This document shows, in pieces, positions 29,166-41,698 of a DNA stretch of 64,000 nucleotides. The notes beneath the pieces were generated by a model. That model ran no database searches. It was not told where the DNA came from and worked only from the letters and a program-made list of their open reading frames with translations. Where the stretch lies: assembly GCF_964340395.1 (NCBI RefSeq), contig NC_135563.1:4834422-4898421 (forward strand), read 5' to 3'. The DNA is from Glandiceps talaboti (taxonomy: Eukaryota > Hemichordata > Enteropneusta > Spengelidae). Position numbers and translations under genes: made by a program. The first letter of the stretch is position 1. Every line of letters starts with the position of its first letter.

Positions 29166-31289
29166 ATTTTCAAATTAGTTTTTCTGGAATGATTATAATC
29201 CCTCATGGTAAGGAACAATTTTAAGTTAGTTATGTAGATTGTGTAGTCTGGGCAAATATGTAAATTATGAAGATATGTAAATTACGTAAATAGATAAATT
29301 GTTAATCTTTTACAATAGATAAATAGGCCAGTAGGTAGATTTTGTATACACATATGGCGCTGTCCATCCAAGTGGACATGATAAAGATTACAATTTGAAA
29401 AATGTTTCAAGTCTAGTTAGAATTAGAATAACTTTGAATAACATTCTATGTACGTAAATTTCAGTGCTTGTAATTTCAGTGCTTTGTAATGCTTGATATT
29501 TAGTAGTTGTATCACAAACTACGAATCACCTTGGTGCGCTCCTCGTGAAGTCATTACAGTGTGAAATAGAATGAACGTGTTCAAAGATAATACGTTTCTC
29601 GCAAAATAAGCGCTTTGAGACTCGTTTGAAAATATTCGAATAATAGGCTCGCCTGGAGATATTACAGCTGCAAAGTATTCAACACATATAGAAGCATGTT
29701 TATTGTTCTACCTCCTTCATAATCACTGTTTTGAAGGTATGATCAGAGCCTCGAAATTGATGCACGTAATTTTAATTCGCCATGTTTCATCGTTCATCTG
29801 CCATCCGATGCAATAAAATTAATCAGTATGAGAGATGTGGTCGACAAAATCATAAAAAGAAGATGGAACAATACATTGAGTCCCAGATGCAACACATGAC
29901 TGTTTGCATCATTACTCCGGTGCAAATCGAAGAAGATGAGTAATTGCAGTTTGCCTGATTAAACTAGGAAATGTTGAGGCAGCATTTTTTATTTCTTTAA
30001 CCGATACTTATAAGCAAGAAAGGCCTTTGTGTATACGTGTATGTCAGCCATTTTAACTTCAAAGAAGGTTGCGTGGCATGTATTTAAGAGCCATTTCCCA
30101 ACGCTCTTCATCATATGCCAACGTGTGATTCCCAAGAGTACGATCCAGTGACATTCTGACATTCTTATGATGCTTAAGTTGGTTTATACAATTTACTTTT
30201 TAACACTGTCATATAATTAATGACCCAGCTGTCGTTCATCTCCTTCATCATTGTCAACACATAGGTGAAGCTAGCTATAGGCCATCTTGTGATTAAATCT
30301 AGAAGATGTACGATACTTTCGTTCCATATTTGAACGTCTTACAGATGTTTTCGTTATTGATGGGTAAATGTGTTTTGTTATTTACTTGATGCATCAGAAA
30401 TGATTACTATATTTCACCGGAGTTTTAAAATCTTGGCAATCGTGACATATTGTTGCAAAAACAACACGAATTTAACGACAGCATCATTGGGGACTACATG
30501 TCCCTTCGCGGCGTGGATCTATGTCCTGCTGAATTGCAGATGTCAATAGCAGTTTCTAACTTTATGAGGTTATGTTGGTCATAGCCAAGAAGCGTTCTTT
30601 GCACGAATATTGAACGACACAACAACATTAAACAGGTTGCACAATTTACCCTATTCCAAATGACAGTGATTATTCCGCGACTGTCGTATGTTGCTTGTTG
30701 ACATAATTAGTTTTAATCATAGGAGAATTTAACACAATAACTTACGATAAACGTGAAGATTGACATGCTGATAATATTGAAAACAACAACAGCACAAGGA
30801 ATAAAATTGTTGCTGCTTGGCGAGGTAACAGAAAGTGCAAAGAGGTAGCTACAGACTACAGACAGAGTTTACCATGATAAGATGATCGACAAATATCAAT
30901 GCCATCGAAGATTACGCTAGCTGATAAAAAAAACCAACTTGTTTACCAGTTATCAGATTAGTTGCAGAGAAGAGTGTGGTCGTTAATGTAACGTGAACTT
31001 TGGAATCAGGTAGTATTTCGGCAGTGTCAATGAAGATGTAGGAATTAATTTTTAAAAGAAGTAATCCACGGATTAAAAACGCTTTTATTTGCTTCTGTAA
31101 CACCAGCCCTTCAAAGTCATTGAATCTTCAAGAGATATTGTAAACCCGTACTTGTAAAAGGTCGCAAGAGTAACTTTTCCTTGACAGTCTATCAGTTTTA
31201 TTCATTAAGACTACGGACCATTACGGCTTGATGAGATTTGTTTCACAGCCTTCGTTTTATTACGACCAGAATTACTAGAGTATAGCGTT
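29166..31289. other. Geneless stretch
   Basis: No supported gene or named repeat in about 2.1 kb. The open frame 30912-31103 on the minus strand has no motif. Confidence 0.5.
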
Positions 31290-31585
31290 TCAATTAGGCT
31301 GCACGATGTTTTTCACGTCTCACACAAGGACGTTGATTAGTACATTGCACACACATAAAATGACACATTTCATCTCACTAAGAACACAAATCAGCATCAC
31401 TGTCAGGTGAGGCAAGGAAGATTCAAACACAGAACTGTTTTCAGTGAAAGATAAAATTTAATATTTTATATCCATGCTCTACCAGTATGTATTATGTTTT
31501 GTGTAATTTAAATTTGTTATACAAAATCATGTGTGAAACGTAAAAACATAGTCTCATTGAAACTCTATACTCTCTTAACGTTGGT
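31290..31585 (+). repeat. Unnamed dispersed repeat R, copy 1
   Basis: Part of this region (about 31400-31520) is a close reverse complement of 32925-33050. The whole segment is a diverged same-strand match to 50040-50330. Shared boxes include GAGGCAAGGAAGATTCAAAC, GAAAGATAAAATT and CATGCTCTACCAGTATGTAT. No coding potential is visible. Because the 33.0-kb copy sits directly upstream of a PLE N-terminal coding remnant, it may be a PLE 5' or terminal region; this is inference. Confidence 0.75.
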
Positions 31586-32045
31586 AGTACAACATACATT
31601 TCAGCGTAAAAACTGAATGGCCGTGATTTGATATTAACTTGAATGGTATGCATCTAGTAACAAACAAAACAAAAACGATCGTGAGTTTTCGTTTAATGGT
31701 AATATGTCATACTGTTCAATGTTACTTCCAAAACCTGTCACAGATGTAAACGTATGTTAAAACACGGCAATATTCATAGAAGAAACGGGTCGTCTTATTT
31801 CTGTAACTCCCCTGACATCAAGTTAGGTGTGAGCTATATTTCCTCTTAATGGGAATAATACATCGTAGGTGTCACATCTTTAGAGTACATCACAGAACAT
31901 TTATTATTCATTTATTTATTACAAGGACTGTGAAGCGGTTCGGAAATGGTTTATGAATAATATTTTACTTTTTTCAAAGATTTCTGTCACACTTCATCCG
32001 ACTGTGCTCTTTTTCAAAACACAAAATGTAAAACACTAAACTTGA
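31586..32045. other. Geneless spacer
   Basis: No feature recognised. Confidence 0.5.
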
Positions 32046-32093
32046 GTACACACACACACATACATACATACATACATACATACATACATACAT

Positions 32094-32131
<38 letters not shown>
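32046..32131. repeat. (CA)n-(CATA)n-(CAGA)n compound microsatellite
   Basis: CACA at about 32049-32060, CATA at about 32060-32094 and CAGA at about 32095-32131, in the same order as the array at 655-926. It abuts the 3'-truncated end of the PLE remnant. Confidence 0.95.
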
Positions 32132-32132
<1 letters not shown>

Positions 32133-32870
32133 TCTAATGAGTACTCAACATACTTTTGATAAGCTGAGAGCTGTCGACTGCAAACAGTCAGTCTTGTTCA
32201 CTCATAATAGATGGCGCTATTTATGATCACCTCGCAAGATCTATCGGACGGAGTGGGGCCCTAGCCTTAGGAAACCCATAGATCTTAGGAATTTCTCACT
32301 TGAATGATACGGTTGCCTGTACAGCTGGTTGCTAATACAACCATTATCCTTATGAGATGGAAATCAATTTTCATTTTTATTTGGCAGTAGGATCTTTCCT
32401 CAATTTTGCATAAATGTCCGTATCTAAAATCAATCTGAGCCTAGTGTCATAATCTGACCGATTCAATATGACAGTCAACATTCCTTTGGTTGCAGGCACC
32501 ATGATGTCCTCCGACCCATTGAGCGTCTTTACTGCACATTCTCCTTTTGTAATTTTACTTGGGGGAGGTTTGCATGTTTGATGACACGAGTAATTTCCGA
32601 TCGTACACATACAGTCAGCTGCTTCGCTTGTCAAGATCTTTGCTGACCCACTCAACACTCGTAACCAAGTCAACCACTGTTATTATATCAGGCGACACAG
32701 ACAAATTCAAACCTCTGGATTGCATCGAATGTTCATTAGCACTCAAATCTCTGTTGGAAAGATTTACTACCCACCGTTTCTTCACTGCATTCGAGTCCTT
32801 ACTCTGTTCAGATCGAGTTCCCCCTTCGTTCACTGACCGAGATTTCAAATGATCGAGCTTGAATTGTCAT
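32132..32870 (-). pseudogene. Penelope-like element, N-terminal RT fragment, broken
   Basis: Two minus-strand frames joined by a frameshift near 32650 carry the N-terminal conserved region of PLE polyproteins. The first (32615-32848) has NLSNRDLSANEHS and SRGLNLSVSPD. The second (32377-32673) has CKPPPSKITKGECAVKTL, EDIMVPATKGMLTVILNRSD and YAKLRKDPT, matching the family's KPP-x-SN-x-T, LPADKG-x-A-TV-x-LNRSDYD and KDPT blocks. One residue of the ADKG motif is lost. Further down, beyond several stops, IPKIYGFPKARAPLRPI (about 32225-32290) corresponds to the first RT motif region (LYGLPK-x-H ... PLRPI). The palm catalytic residues and the nuclease are absent. This half complements the C-terminal half seen at 18.7-20.0 kb; whether they are the same family is unknown. 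Confidence 0.83.
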
Positions 32871-33056
32871 GTGGCGGTGATTTGTTCTGCACATTGGACA
32901 TTCTGGGCGAGTTCAATCAAATTGGTTTTGTGTTACGAATATAAATTACACAAAACATAATACATACTGGTAGAGCATGGATATCAAATGTTACATTTTA
33001 TCTTTCACTGAAAAGAGTTCTGTGTTTGAATCTTCCTTGCCTCATCCGACAGTTGT
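32871..33056 (-). repeat. Unnamed dispersed repeat R, inverted copy 2
   Basis: 32925-33050 is the reverse complement of 31400-31520, with only scattered differences. It lies immediately upstream (minus-strand sense) of the PLE N-terminal frame, so it may be that element's 5' leader. Confidence 0.75.
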
Positions 33057-33075
33057 AGGTCAATCGGCAGTATCG

Positions 33076-33076
<1 letters not shown>

Positions 33077-33165
<89 letters not shown>

Positions 33166-33300
33166 TAATTTAAAGAATTTGTATAGCGCCAAAATCCAAT
33201 ACGATGTAATGTTCTACGGCACTGAACAGGAACAGTAGTAGATCAATGTAAAAAGTTAGGGAAATCTCTTGCAAACAGACGTGTCTTGACTCTTGATGTC
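33077..33300 (-). mobile_element. SINE/LINE 3' end with (TTGA)n tail
   Basis: (TCAA)n on the plus strand at 33077-33166 (about 22 units) reads as a (TTGA)n tail on the minus strand. It is preceded by TTTGGCGCTATACAAATTC and AAATTAA. A GGCGCTATACAAAT end followed by a short tandem tail is common in tRNA-derived SINEs and their partner LINEs in marine invertebrates. The 5' end was not found; the upper limit is approximate. Confidence 0.6.
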
Positions 33301-35779
33301 CTTGAATTTATTGTTGACGTTGACAATTCTTGTGTCAAGTCTCTCCGTTTCTCCTCCAAAACCTCAATAGTTAAATTGGGCGTTCAGATTCGTTCATTCA
33401 GTCATGGATTTTAAGCCCATTGTAAAATCTTCTCTACCTCTGGCCCTTATCCACTAGTACTGTGGATAAGCGTACGCTGACAGGAAACAAACCATTGTTC
33501 TTACACTGTAGGTTGAAACGAAGATGGTTCCGGTACCAAACGATCTTGATGCTGGCTTTCTCCGAAATTCTTAAGTCATCAAGGCAGCGTTCGATACATT
33601 CGTGTAAATGTGTTAATGCAGGAGGAAAGCTGAAGTGCAGAAGTACAAGATCTTACATGTGATAAAGACTTAATTTATTGACATGGTCATCAGAAGCTTT
33701 TCTAACCTTTTCCAGAAGAGCTAGTTGTTATGGGGAAGATGAGATAAGTGATAGTTTTTGATAGAGATTTTGAGGTTAATATTCCAAAATTGTCATCATC
33801 CTCATGTCACTTTTGAATTCTGTAGACGTTTTAACCTGACAAATGGCACGGTGATAGTGTGTTAGGAAATGTAAGGAAAGGTTAACCATATCCAACGTAC
33901 GCATCACTTCTAAATGTTTATGATCATGATATTCGTTCTTTTTATGTTTTATGCATTGTCTCCTATCATGTTTGGACCCATTTTAGGATACAATGAACGG
34001 ACGGTGTAGACGACATACTGGCCTTACTAAGTGTCTATACAGTACAGCTCCTTTCGTGTAAATATAATAATCATTCCTAAATATTGTGTTAACAGTATTC
34101 TATTTTTGCTGTGTATCGTATAGATTTGTCGAATGAAACAAAGGTCATAGCTGAAGTATTGACAACTCAAAGGACAACGAACCGGAGACCGCTTGGGGGT
34201 CGATGTCCCTTGTGTGCCATGCAATTCACTAATTGCTACGTGTGCGTTATAACATTTTGTATTCATTTGACTTGGCTAGGCAATGAATAGGTTTAGTCAC
34301 TCGTGGGTGTTATTTTCCTAACATCTAATATGATGGATATAATATGTAATACCATGCTGCATATATACATAATTATCGCCATGGACACAGAAGTAATGTA
34401 ATGACAATGATATTTGAAATAATATCCCCAAATCTAAAATATTCAAGACTTATGTCGATGCAAATATCAACATTGTAACTCGACACTTTGTTTTGATTCA
34501 GTTGGTAATGTTTTCAATGATTTAGTTTGCTTGAATGAGTATTCAATAATATACTTGTTTTATTCCTCGTTATCATCCCTCAGCGTTCTCCTGAAAGGTT
34601 TTGGCAATAGATCATTTCGCTGCTTCATTCTAGTATAGCCGACAAATTTGTCATCTTTGGCTTAAGATCTCCACAGACACGCGCAACGAATGAATAACTT
34701 ACGAAAGCATAAGTTTAGTTGTTTCATTTAATCAAATCGCCTCATTTTCCCAAATGGACGAGTTCACTTTCTTACCATTTTAAATGATTTACAGTGTCCA
34801 TTATCACCCTCGTCGAAAGGGATAAACCAACGTAATATCAATAGATTATTCACTTTCAGACGTACAGGATATTAGGCACGTATTATCTTCACGTTCATGA
34901 GAGTGGATAAATAAACCAGTGTGGTGATTAAGACTTCTACATGTGATTCATATAATGCTATAATTACGATTCTTATACAAACGTCTGTATGGACGCTACC
35001 CCATTGTTGAAATCGGTGAAGGATTCCTGTTAAAAATGACAACCTAAATAAGTTAGGCTTCTGAAAAGAAATTGTGGAAGTGACTAAATTCCATGTCTAG
35101 ACATGAAAGATCCTAGTAACAGTAACAGTATAAAAAGAGAACTAAATGAAATACGAGGGATATATCAATGTCAGACATATCTCGTATTCACAAAGAATTG
35201 TCAGTAACAGTCATGGTTACACGAAAACAGTGCCAAATATTTGATAAGTATATGATACCCGTCTGGTAAAGGGTCAGAAACTAATATTTTTGTCTACTAG
35301 CAACGAAAATCGACAAGCAAATCGTCATTTAAAGCAATTATTTAAAGCCATATATATGCCGCATGCGCAGAGAACAGGATATAACAATACTTAATGTTTT
35401 GACGAACACTTTCTATTTTAAAGGCTATTACAAGTCATCAACAGTATCAAAATCTATCGACAACTATTAATGAAATATTGAACGTTTTTTAGCGCAGATT
35501 TGCCGTATGTAAAATGTACCTCTACGTTGACTTAAACATCACTGGCTATCAGTAGAATTCAAGCCTGATATATAAGCATATTACAGAATGGGTATGTATA
35601 CATGTGCGAATATATCAAGCAACAACACTAGGATTTGATTTATAATGCTATCGAAGGCACTGTAAACATTAACATTAATATTACACTAAATTAGGTTGTG
35701 TTTAAGCATTTTTACCTGAATAGGATACACTTTAAACTAATTTTGTGGAACATTTCATCCTGAAGTATATATATATATA
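33301..35779. other. Geneless stretch
   Basis: No gene supported. A perfect 14-base palindrome, CATGTCTAGACATG, lies at about 35092-35105. Open frames at 33462-33662 (+) and 34027-34266 (-) show no known motif. Confidence 0.5.
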
Positions 35780-36234
35780 AACTGAGTCCAAAATACATTG
35801 ACCATTCCAAATGGTCAATTTCATGGTCATTATATGCACAAAAAATAGGCTATTTTTCTTCACCACTTTGTGCATTATATGGGTGATTTTTAAGGTCTGT
35901 GGCTGGAAATTCCAGCCAACCACAGAGACCTATGAACCATCTCTGGCTTGTGGCTTGAAATTCCAGCCAACCACAGAGACCTATGAACCAGCGATAGTTC
36001 GTGGCTGGAAATTCCAGCCAACATCAGACACTTATGAACCATCTCTGGTTTGTGGCTTGAAATTTAACCAACCACAGAGACCTATGAACCATCTCTGGTT
36101 TGTGGCTGGAAATTCAGGCCAACATCAGACACTTATGAACCATCTATGGTGAAAATGAGAACAAATCTGTCAAAAACCTATTATGCCTTGGGTCATTATG
36201 CCTTGAAAAAGGTCAATGTATTTTGGACTCAGTT
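35780..36234 (+). mobile_element. Non-autonomous DNA transposon with 24-bp perfect terminal inverted repeats
   Basis: The 24 bases at 35780-35803 (starting AACTGAGTCCAAAATACATT) are exactly reverse-complemented at 36211-36234. The element is about 455 bp and inserted in an AT-rich TATA-type context. The target-site duplication cannot be settled because both flanks are TA-rich. Inside are five tandem 51-bp units (35898-36150). There is no transposase, so any mobility would have depended on an enzyme supplied elsewhere. Superfamily was not assigned. Confidence 0.85.
35898..36150 (+). repeat. 51-bp minisatellite (5 copies), open in frame as 17-residue repeats
   Basis: Units begin at about 35898, 35949, 36000, 36051 and 36101. 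The period is 51 bp, and 50 in the fourth unit, where a deletion shifts the frame. The frame starting at 35811 runs through them for 113 codons and translates as C/R-G-[WL]-KFQPT-[TS]-[ED]-TYEP-x-x-x. The multiple-of-three period makes the frame stay open automatically, so coding function is not implied. Units alternate between CCACAGAGACC and CATCAGACACT versions, suggesting a higher-order two-unit repeat. Confidence 0.88.
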
Positions 36235-36305
36235 AATTATATAAACTAATACGCTCTGCCACTGCGGTATAGAGCACTGTCTTAGCAGATTGATACTCAC
36301 CGAGT

Positions 36306-36361
<56 letters not shown>
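36306..36361. repeat. (TA)n-(TG)n microsatellite
   Basis: (AT)n to about 36321, then about 19 TG units to 36360. Confidence 0.95.
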
Positions 36362-36852
36362 TTGTAAGCCTCATATACATCACGTGGTCACCATTGTGGG
36401 CAACATGACGCGGTGTAGTGTTATCCCAAATTGTAGCAAAGATGACTTGAGGGTACATGCCAGTAAGACAAATTTAACACCTATCAAATTGTCCAATTCA
36501 AGTCATCTGATTTCAGGCATGACAGTTCATGACAGTTCTTTCCTATTTTATTTTTTATTTTCCTATTTAGTTCACAGTTCATGACTGTGTACTTTCAAAA
36601 CAGAATGATAGCGGAAATGACTTTGGGGATTTGACATTTAAAAAGGACTCATGATTTAAAAATCTTAATATGATTCGCCAAATACAGGCGATGGCATTTG
36701 AAGATTTGATATCATAAACCGATAAGTAAGTAGAAACAATGAGAAAATAAATCTCCTTTGATATATGGCAATTTGCTTTGAATATTACACTGAAAACACC
36801 CGAGGACGAGGGTTGTTTTAAAGGTATTCTTTGATTTCTAAACCCTTCAGAA
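36362..36852. other. Geneless stretch
   Basis: No gene. GATGACTTGA (36441) and TCAAGTCATC (36499) form a 10-bp inverted pair. CATGACAGTT occurs twice in tandem at about 36519-36540. Confidence 0.5.
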
Positions 36853-38992
36853 AAGTACAACAGTTATTGCACAATCATCAGTACGCCTAATTCATCAGAC
36901 ACACAATTTATGTCATATTAGAGTGACTAAATATTTCATATAGTTAACCTACCCTGCTTATTTTGATTGCATTTACTGCGAACTAATTTTGATAAATTTG
37001 TAACACCACTCTATTTTATGACCGAATGATACCATCCTTCCCTGATGCTAATCATAGCAATGCTTTAAATATAGATATAATTACTTGCTTTAACGTTTAT
37101 GTTGTCTTTTATATTTTACTTTTAATGGGCTATAACGACTTTCGCAGACATAACAAACAAATTAACACTAACAGATTGGAAGATATGATTGTGTCGAAAT
37201 AATCAAGTGTCAAGTGATTGCAGATGTAGTGAAGAGTCGAAGAACGAGTAACTATGATAAAAAAAATAATCAACTGTGTTTGAAGTGATAGGATACATCA
37301 TTAGTATAATGTCGTTATGAATATGTTCTTTGATAAGGTTAAGGTCACAATGATAGAAGATCAACAGATACTAACACTCTTCGTTCACCACAATATTGCC
37401 ATAATGATCTTGTGTAGATATTTAGATAAAACTCAGTCTGGGAGCATTCAATTTGTCATTTGAGATGTTCCTAAAGTAATTGAAGCATGTCTTGTTATTG
37501 AAAAAACAAGTCTGCACAGAATCATGTCCACTTGTAGTGAACACTAAGTGGTCGATCTCATTGCCTACCATTAAGTATGTTTAAATTTCTTCCTGACACA
37601 TGATTTACAGATTTCCAAGGTGGTAGTTCTCTCATATAGATAAATCGATGAATTTTACCTAACACTTCATTATAAAGAGATTTGGGGAATATCGAGAGAA
37701 ACATGCAGTTAGAATTAAGACGTGTCTTTCATTCATCATAAACGAATAACGTTTCTGAATCGGATAGCTGGTGTACGGGCTACGTCTGATTCTCGACAAA
37801 ATTGTGAATAATCAACCTCAAACGAAAGATTTCGCTTTGATGACTTCATAAAATATTCAGCAGTTATTATATATACTACAATAGCTATCTTGTTATCTGT
37901 TATATCAATATATCGATTTTGTTTTGATCACATCATAAAATATTCAGTAATGATATATAATACATTACCTATAATGTGATCTGAGTTTTGTAGCATTATC
38001 CAAGGTGACAAAAAATGACTGGTGGGTAATAATCGGCGGTCACTACAAAAAATAACTATATTGTTTGTCAGCTTCTTTATTATTCATGGTTTAAAAAGAA
38101 TCATGTATATTTAATGTTGGTTAAATTATGCAGAAAAACAACGGGTTGTATTTCGACTGCGATATGTGTCTTCAACGACGCAATAGCCCTTGGCGGTATA
38201 TCAAATAGTTATGTTGTTTGTATGAAGAGATACAGTTCCATCCCTGTTTCTCTTCTTTCGCCGCCAAAACGCCACTGAATTCGATACATCTCAATATAAC
38301 TAGTACAAGGCGTATTGATCACCGTAATGTCGAAAATTAATTTTCTACGCCTTTCACATTTTGCAACATCTTCATGAACATATAAATACTACAAATCACT
38401 ATCTTTCTAGCTGTGGGATAACAATTCGTTATTGATAAGCAATCAATCACGCCTCAAAACTGTATTTTTTCTGAAATATTTCAAACCTAGATTTTCTCCT
38501 TTTGAGTATTGAAAATGTTTAGAGAGCTGGCAGAATGCAGTCACTTAACAAATATTCTATAAAAATGGCAGGCTTTTAGAAACTAACACAATTGCAAGTA
38601 ATGATAGCTAACACTTCAAACAAATTGCGTTTTCAAGAATTTCGTTTGCATTCATGATATACATGAATTATTGTAGTTTGAGTCAATTAATTTCAGTTTG
38701 TTGAAGTAATAACGTTGTATTTGTGAAGGTGATTCCTGTGTGCACAATATATACCACATCATACAATATCAATCATAATAATAAACTTTGTCCACAGTAG
38801 TCACATTTACGTAAAACGTTGACGTGTACGCAAGATAATGTAAAATTTGCATGACTGATTCAATAAAACACATAATTTGATTTATGAAGGAAGAGCGAAA
38901 TTCGCCTACACCCTCATGTTTTCTGCACACTGTAACGTAATATTTATATAATTGATACCTCTGTACGTATCCCACTAAATATATATTGTGGT
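36853..38992 (+). repeat. Diverged 2.2-kb duplication, copy A
   Basis: Aligns in the same order with 39386-41642. Shared anchors include TTATTGCACAATCA (start), GTCGAAATAATCAAG, GAACACTAAGTGGTCGATCT, GATTTCCAAGGTGGTAGTTC, CAGTCACTTAACAAATATTC, TACGCAAGATAATGTAAAAT and GAGCGAAATTCGCC (end). Copy A has about 200 bp extra around 38040-38250. An internal element, CATAAAATATTCAG followed by an AT-rich block, is itself duplicated at 37845-37975. There is no coding capacity. Confidence 0.85.
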
Positions 38993-39335
38993 AATAGCCA
39001 AATAACACAAACCTTAAACACGTCATCAATGTTGTTAATAAAGATAACTAATCATGTCTGACATTCGATAAGAATGACTCTAAATGGAGGAGTGAGAAAG
39101 TGGCTGTACATCTTTGTATGATCAACACACATGTATTAACCGAACATTTTATTTTCTTAGAAGCAGAGCAGCTGACCTTGACTTGTCATTTTATTTGCAT
39201 ACGAAAGACAATTTCAAACTGAAGAAAAACTCCATTCTATTTCTGAATGATTTTCACCGTCTGGCATTTGAGATAAGTGGTCATCCATTAAATCACTAAA
39301 AATACACTTACTATTCCGATACATAATTAACTCAT
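38993..39335. other. Spacer between duplication copies A and B
   Basis: No receptor-like or other recognisable coding sequence, although copy B has a receptor gene at the equivalent position. Contains a chance frame at 39114-39299 (+). Confidence 0.5.
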
Positions 39336-39375
39336 ACATACATACATACATACATACATACATACATACATACAT
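39336..39375. repeat. (CATA)n at the left edge of duplication copy B
   Basis: About 10 CATA units immediately before copy B begins. Confidence 0.95.
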
Positions 39376-39385
39376 GATAAATACC

Positions 39386-41642
39386 GTAAAACATTTATTG
39401 CACAATCACCAGTAAGCGTAAGTCAGATACAAAGAGTGTATCTCACATTAGAGTAACTAGATGTTCATACAGTTACCCCTCCTTGATTATTTTGATTGAT
39501 TTTACTGCTGTGAAAACTTTCAGAGAAGAAAATATTATAAATTTGTAACTCCACTCTATTTCATGACTACATGATACCATCTTCCCTTGATGCTAACCAC
39601 TAAAAAGACATAAAATGTAGATATAATCACTTTTTTAACGTTTTAGTTGTTCTATATGCTACTTTTAATGATTTATAACGACTACTTGGTACTTTTTACG
39701 TCACTTCCTCTTCACATGGGGATACCAAGATTTTGCGATTGAAAGCTCTTATTGCGCTATTAAATGCAGTTTCACATACCGGATTTGCTACCCCTTTCCA
39801 AAATAACGCGTTTTGCGGAGTTATGTTGTCTGTAATATCTTGATGGATATCATTGATAATGCACACGGTACAAAAATGAAGTTGGCTTGAAAATGTAAAT
39901 GTTCGTTTAGAGTTAAAACTACTGTAACTTTAGAAAGAGAAAAAGAACATTCAAATTCAGAGAAGTATTTATAAGGTTAACAGCATCCATTCACAGATAA
40001 GCCTATTGAATCTAAAAGAATGAAATATGTGATTTTGTCGAAATAATCAAGAGACAAGTGATTACAAATGTAGTCAGGATTATGATCAAGTAAAGTTTAT
40101 TAAAAATCCCAGCTATTGTTGTGAATATATTCTTTGATAAGATAGCGGTCACAAAGATAGAACATCAACCGATACTAACACTGTTCGTTCACCACAATAT
40201 TACCACAATGACCTTGTCTAGCTAGCTATTTACTAGATAAAACTCAAATCAGTCTAGGAGCATTGTCATCGAGATATTATCCCTAAAGTGATTGAAACAT
40301 GTCTTGTTATTGAAAAAACAGGTCTTTACAGAATGCTTTCCACTCGTAGTGAACACTAAGTGGTCGATCTCATTGCTTACCATTAAGCATTTTTCCTCAC
40401 ATGATTTATAGATTTCCAAGGTGGTAGTTCTCTCATATAGATGAATCGATGAATTTTACCTGAACACTTCTCCATTATAAGGACATTTAAAGAAAATCCA
40501 GAGAAACATACAACTAGAATTAAGAAGTGTGCTTCATTCATGAACTACCAGTTGAACGTTTCTGAATCGGATAGTTTGTGTACGAGCTACAACTGATTCT
40601 CGACAAATTTTCGAATAATCAATCCCAAACGAAAGAGTTCGTTTTCAAATTGACGACTTCATAAAATATACAGCAATAATATATAATACACTAGCTATCT
40701 TGTTATCTGTTTACATCAATATATTGACTCTGTTTTGATCACATCATAAAATATTCAGTAATAATATATATAATACATTAGCTATAGTGTGATCTGTTTT
40801 CTTTTCGTAGCATTATAATACCAGGTGACAATAGATTGACTGGAGGATAGTAATATGCGCGTATTACCATTCGCCGACAAAATGCCTGTGAATTCGATAG
40901 CTCTTAATATATTCAATACAAAGCGTGTCGATCACCGTAATGTCGCAGATTAAATTTCTACGCCTTTCGCATCTTGCAACTTCTTCAAGAACATAAAAAG
41001 TCCACACATCACTATATTTAACTATCTGTGTTTATATAACAATTCCGTATTGATAAACATCAATTACGCCTCAAAACTGTATATTTTCTGAAATATTTCT
41101 AAATTGGATTTTCTTCTGTGAGTGTTGGAAAGGTTTAGGAGCTAGTTGAATGCAGTCACTTAACAAATATTCTATAATAATGGCAGTCTTTTATAAACTA
41201 ACATAATTCCAAGTACATATAGCAAACAATTCAAACAAGCTGGGTTTTCAAGAATTCCGTTTGTAGTCATGGTAGATATGCATTACATTATAGTGTGAGT
41301 TAATCAGTTTCAATTTGTTGAAGTAATAACGTTGTATTTGTATATGTATTTGTAAGGGTGACTGCTGTGTGCACGATAAATACCACATTATACAATATTA
41401 AGAATAACAGTAAAATTTCTCCACCTTTACGTAAATGGCGACTTGTACGCAAGATAATGTAAAATTTACACGATACTTTGATTCAATAAAACACATATTT
41501 TGATTTATAAAGGCAGAGCGAAATTCGCCCACGCGCTCATGTTTTTTTTCGTATACATTGTAACGTGTTATTGTTAGTATATTCAACATTTATATGATTT
41601 ATCGCTCGTACTGTAAATATCCCAGTAAATATATATTGGGGT
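39386..41642 (+). repeat. Diverged 2.2-kb duplication, copy B (3' flank of the receptor gene)
   Basis: Counterpart of 36853-38992. It ends about 57 bp from the receptor's stop codon, so it forms that gene's 3' flank and perhaps its 3' UTR. It has about 300 bp extra around 39690-40010. Substitutions and small indels are frequent, so this duplication is far older than the one at 2.6-10.5 kb. Confidence 0.85.
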
Positions 41643-41698
41643 GATGATATGGCTATTTTAAACGTTGTGGTATTGTACGTTTTGTTTTCGATACAGGC

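Noticed and set aside
33077-33166. (TCAA)n as a CRISPR-like or telomeric repeat
   Set aside because: No spacers, and not a telomere motif; best read as the (TTGA)n tail of a retroelement.
35811-36152. 113-codon repeat-protein gene
   Set aside because: The open frame follows from a 51-bp period inside a transposon and breaks in the fourth unit; no start or expression context.
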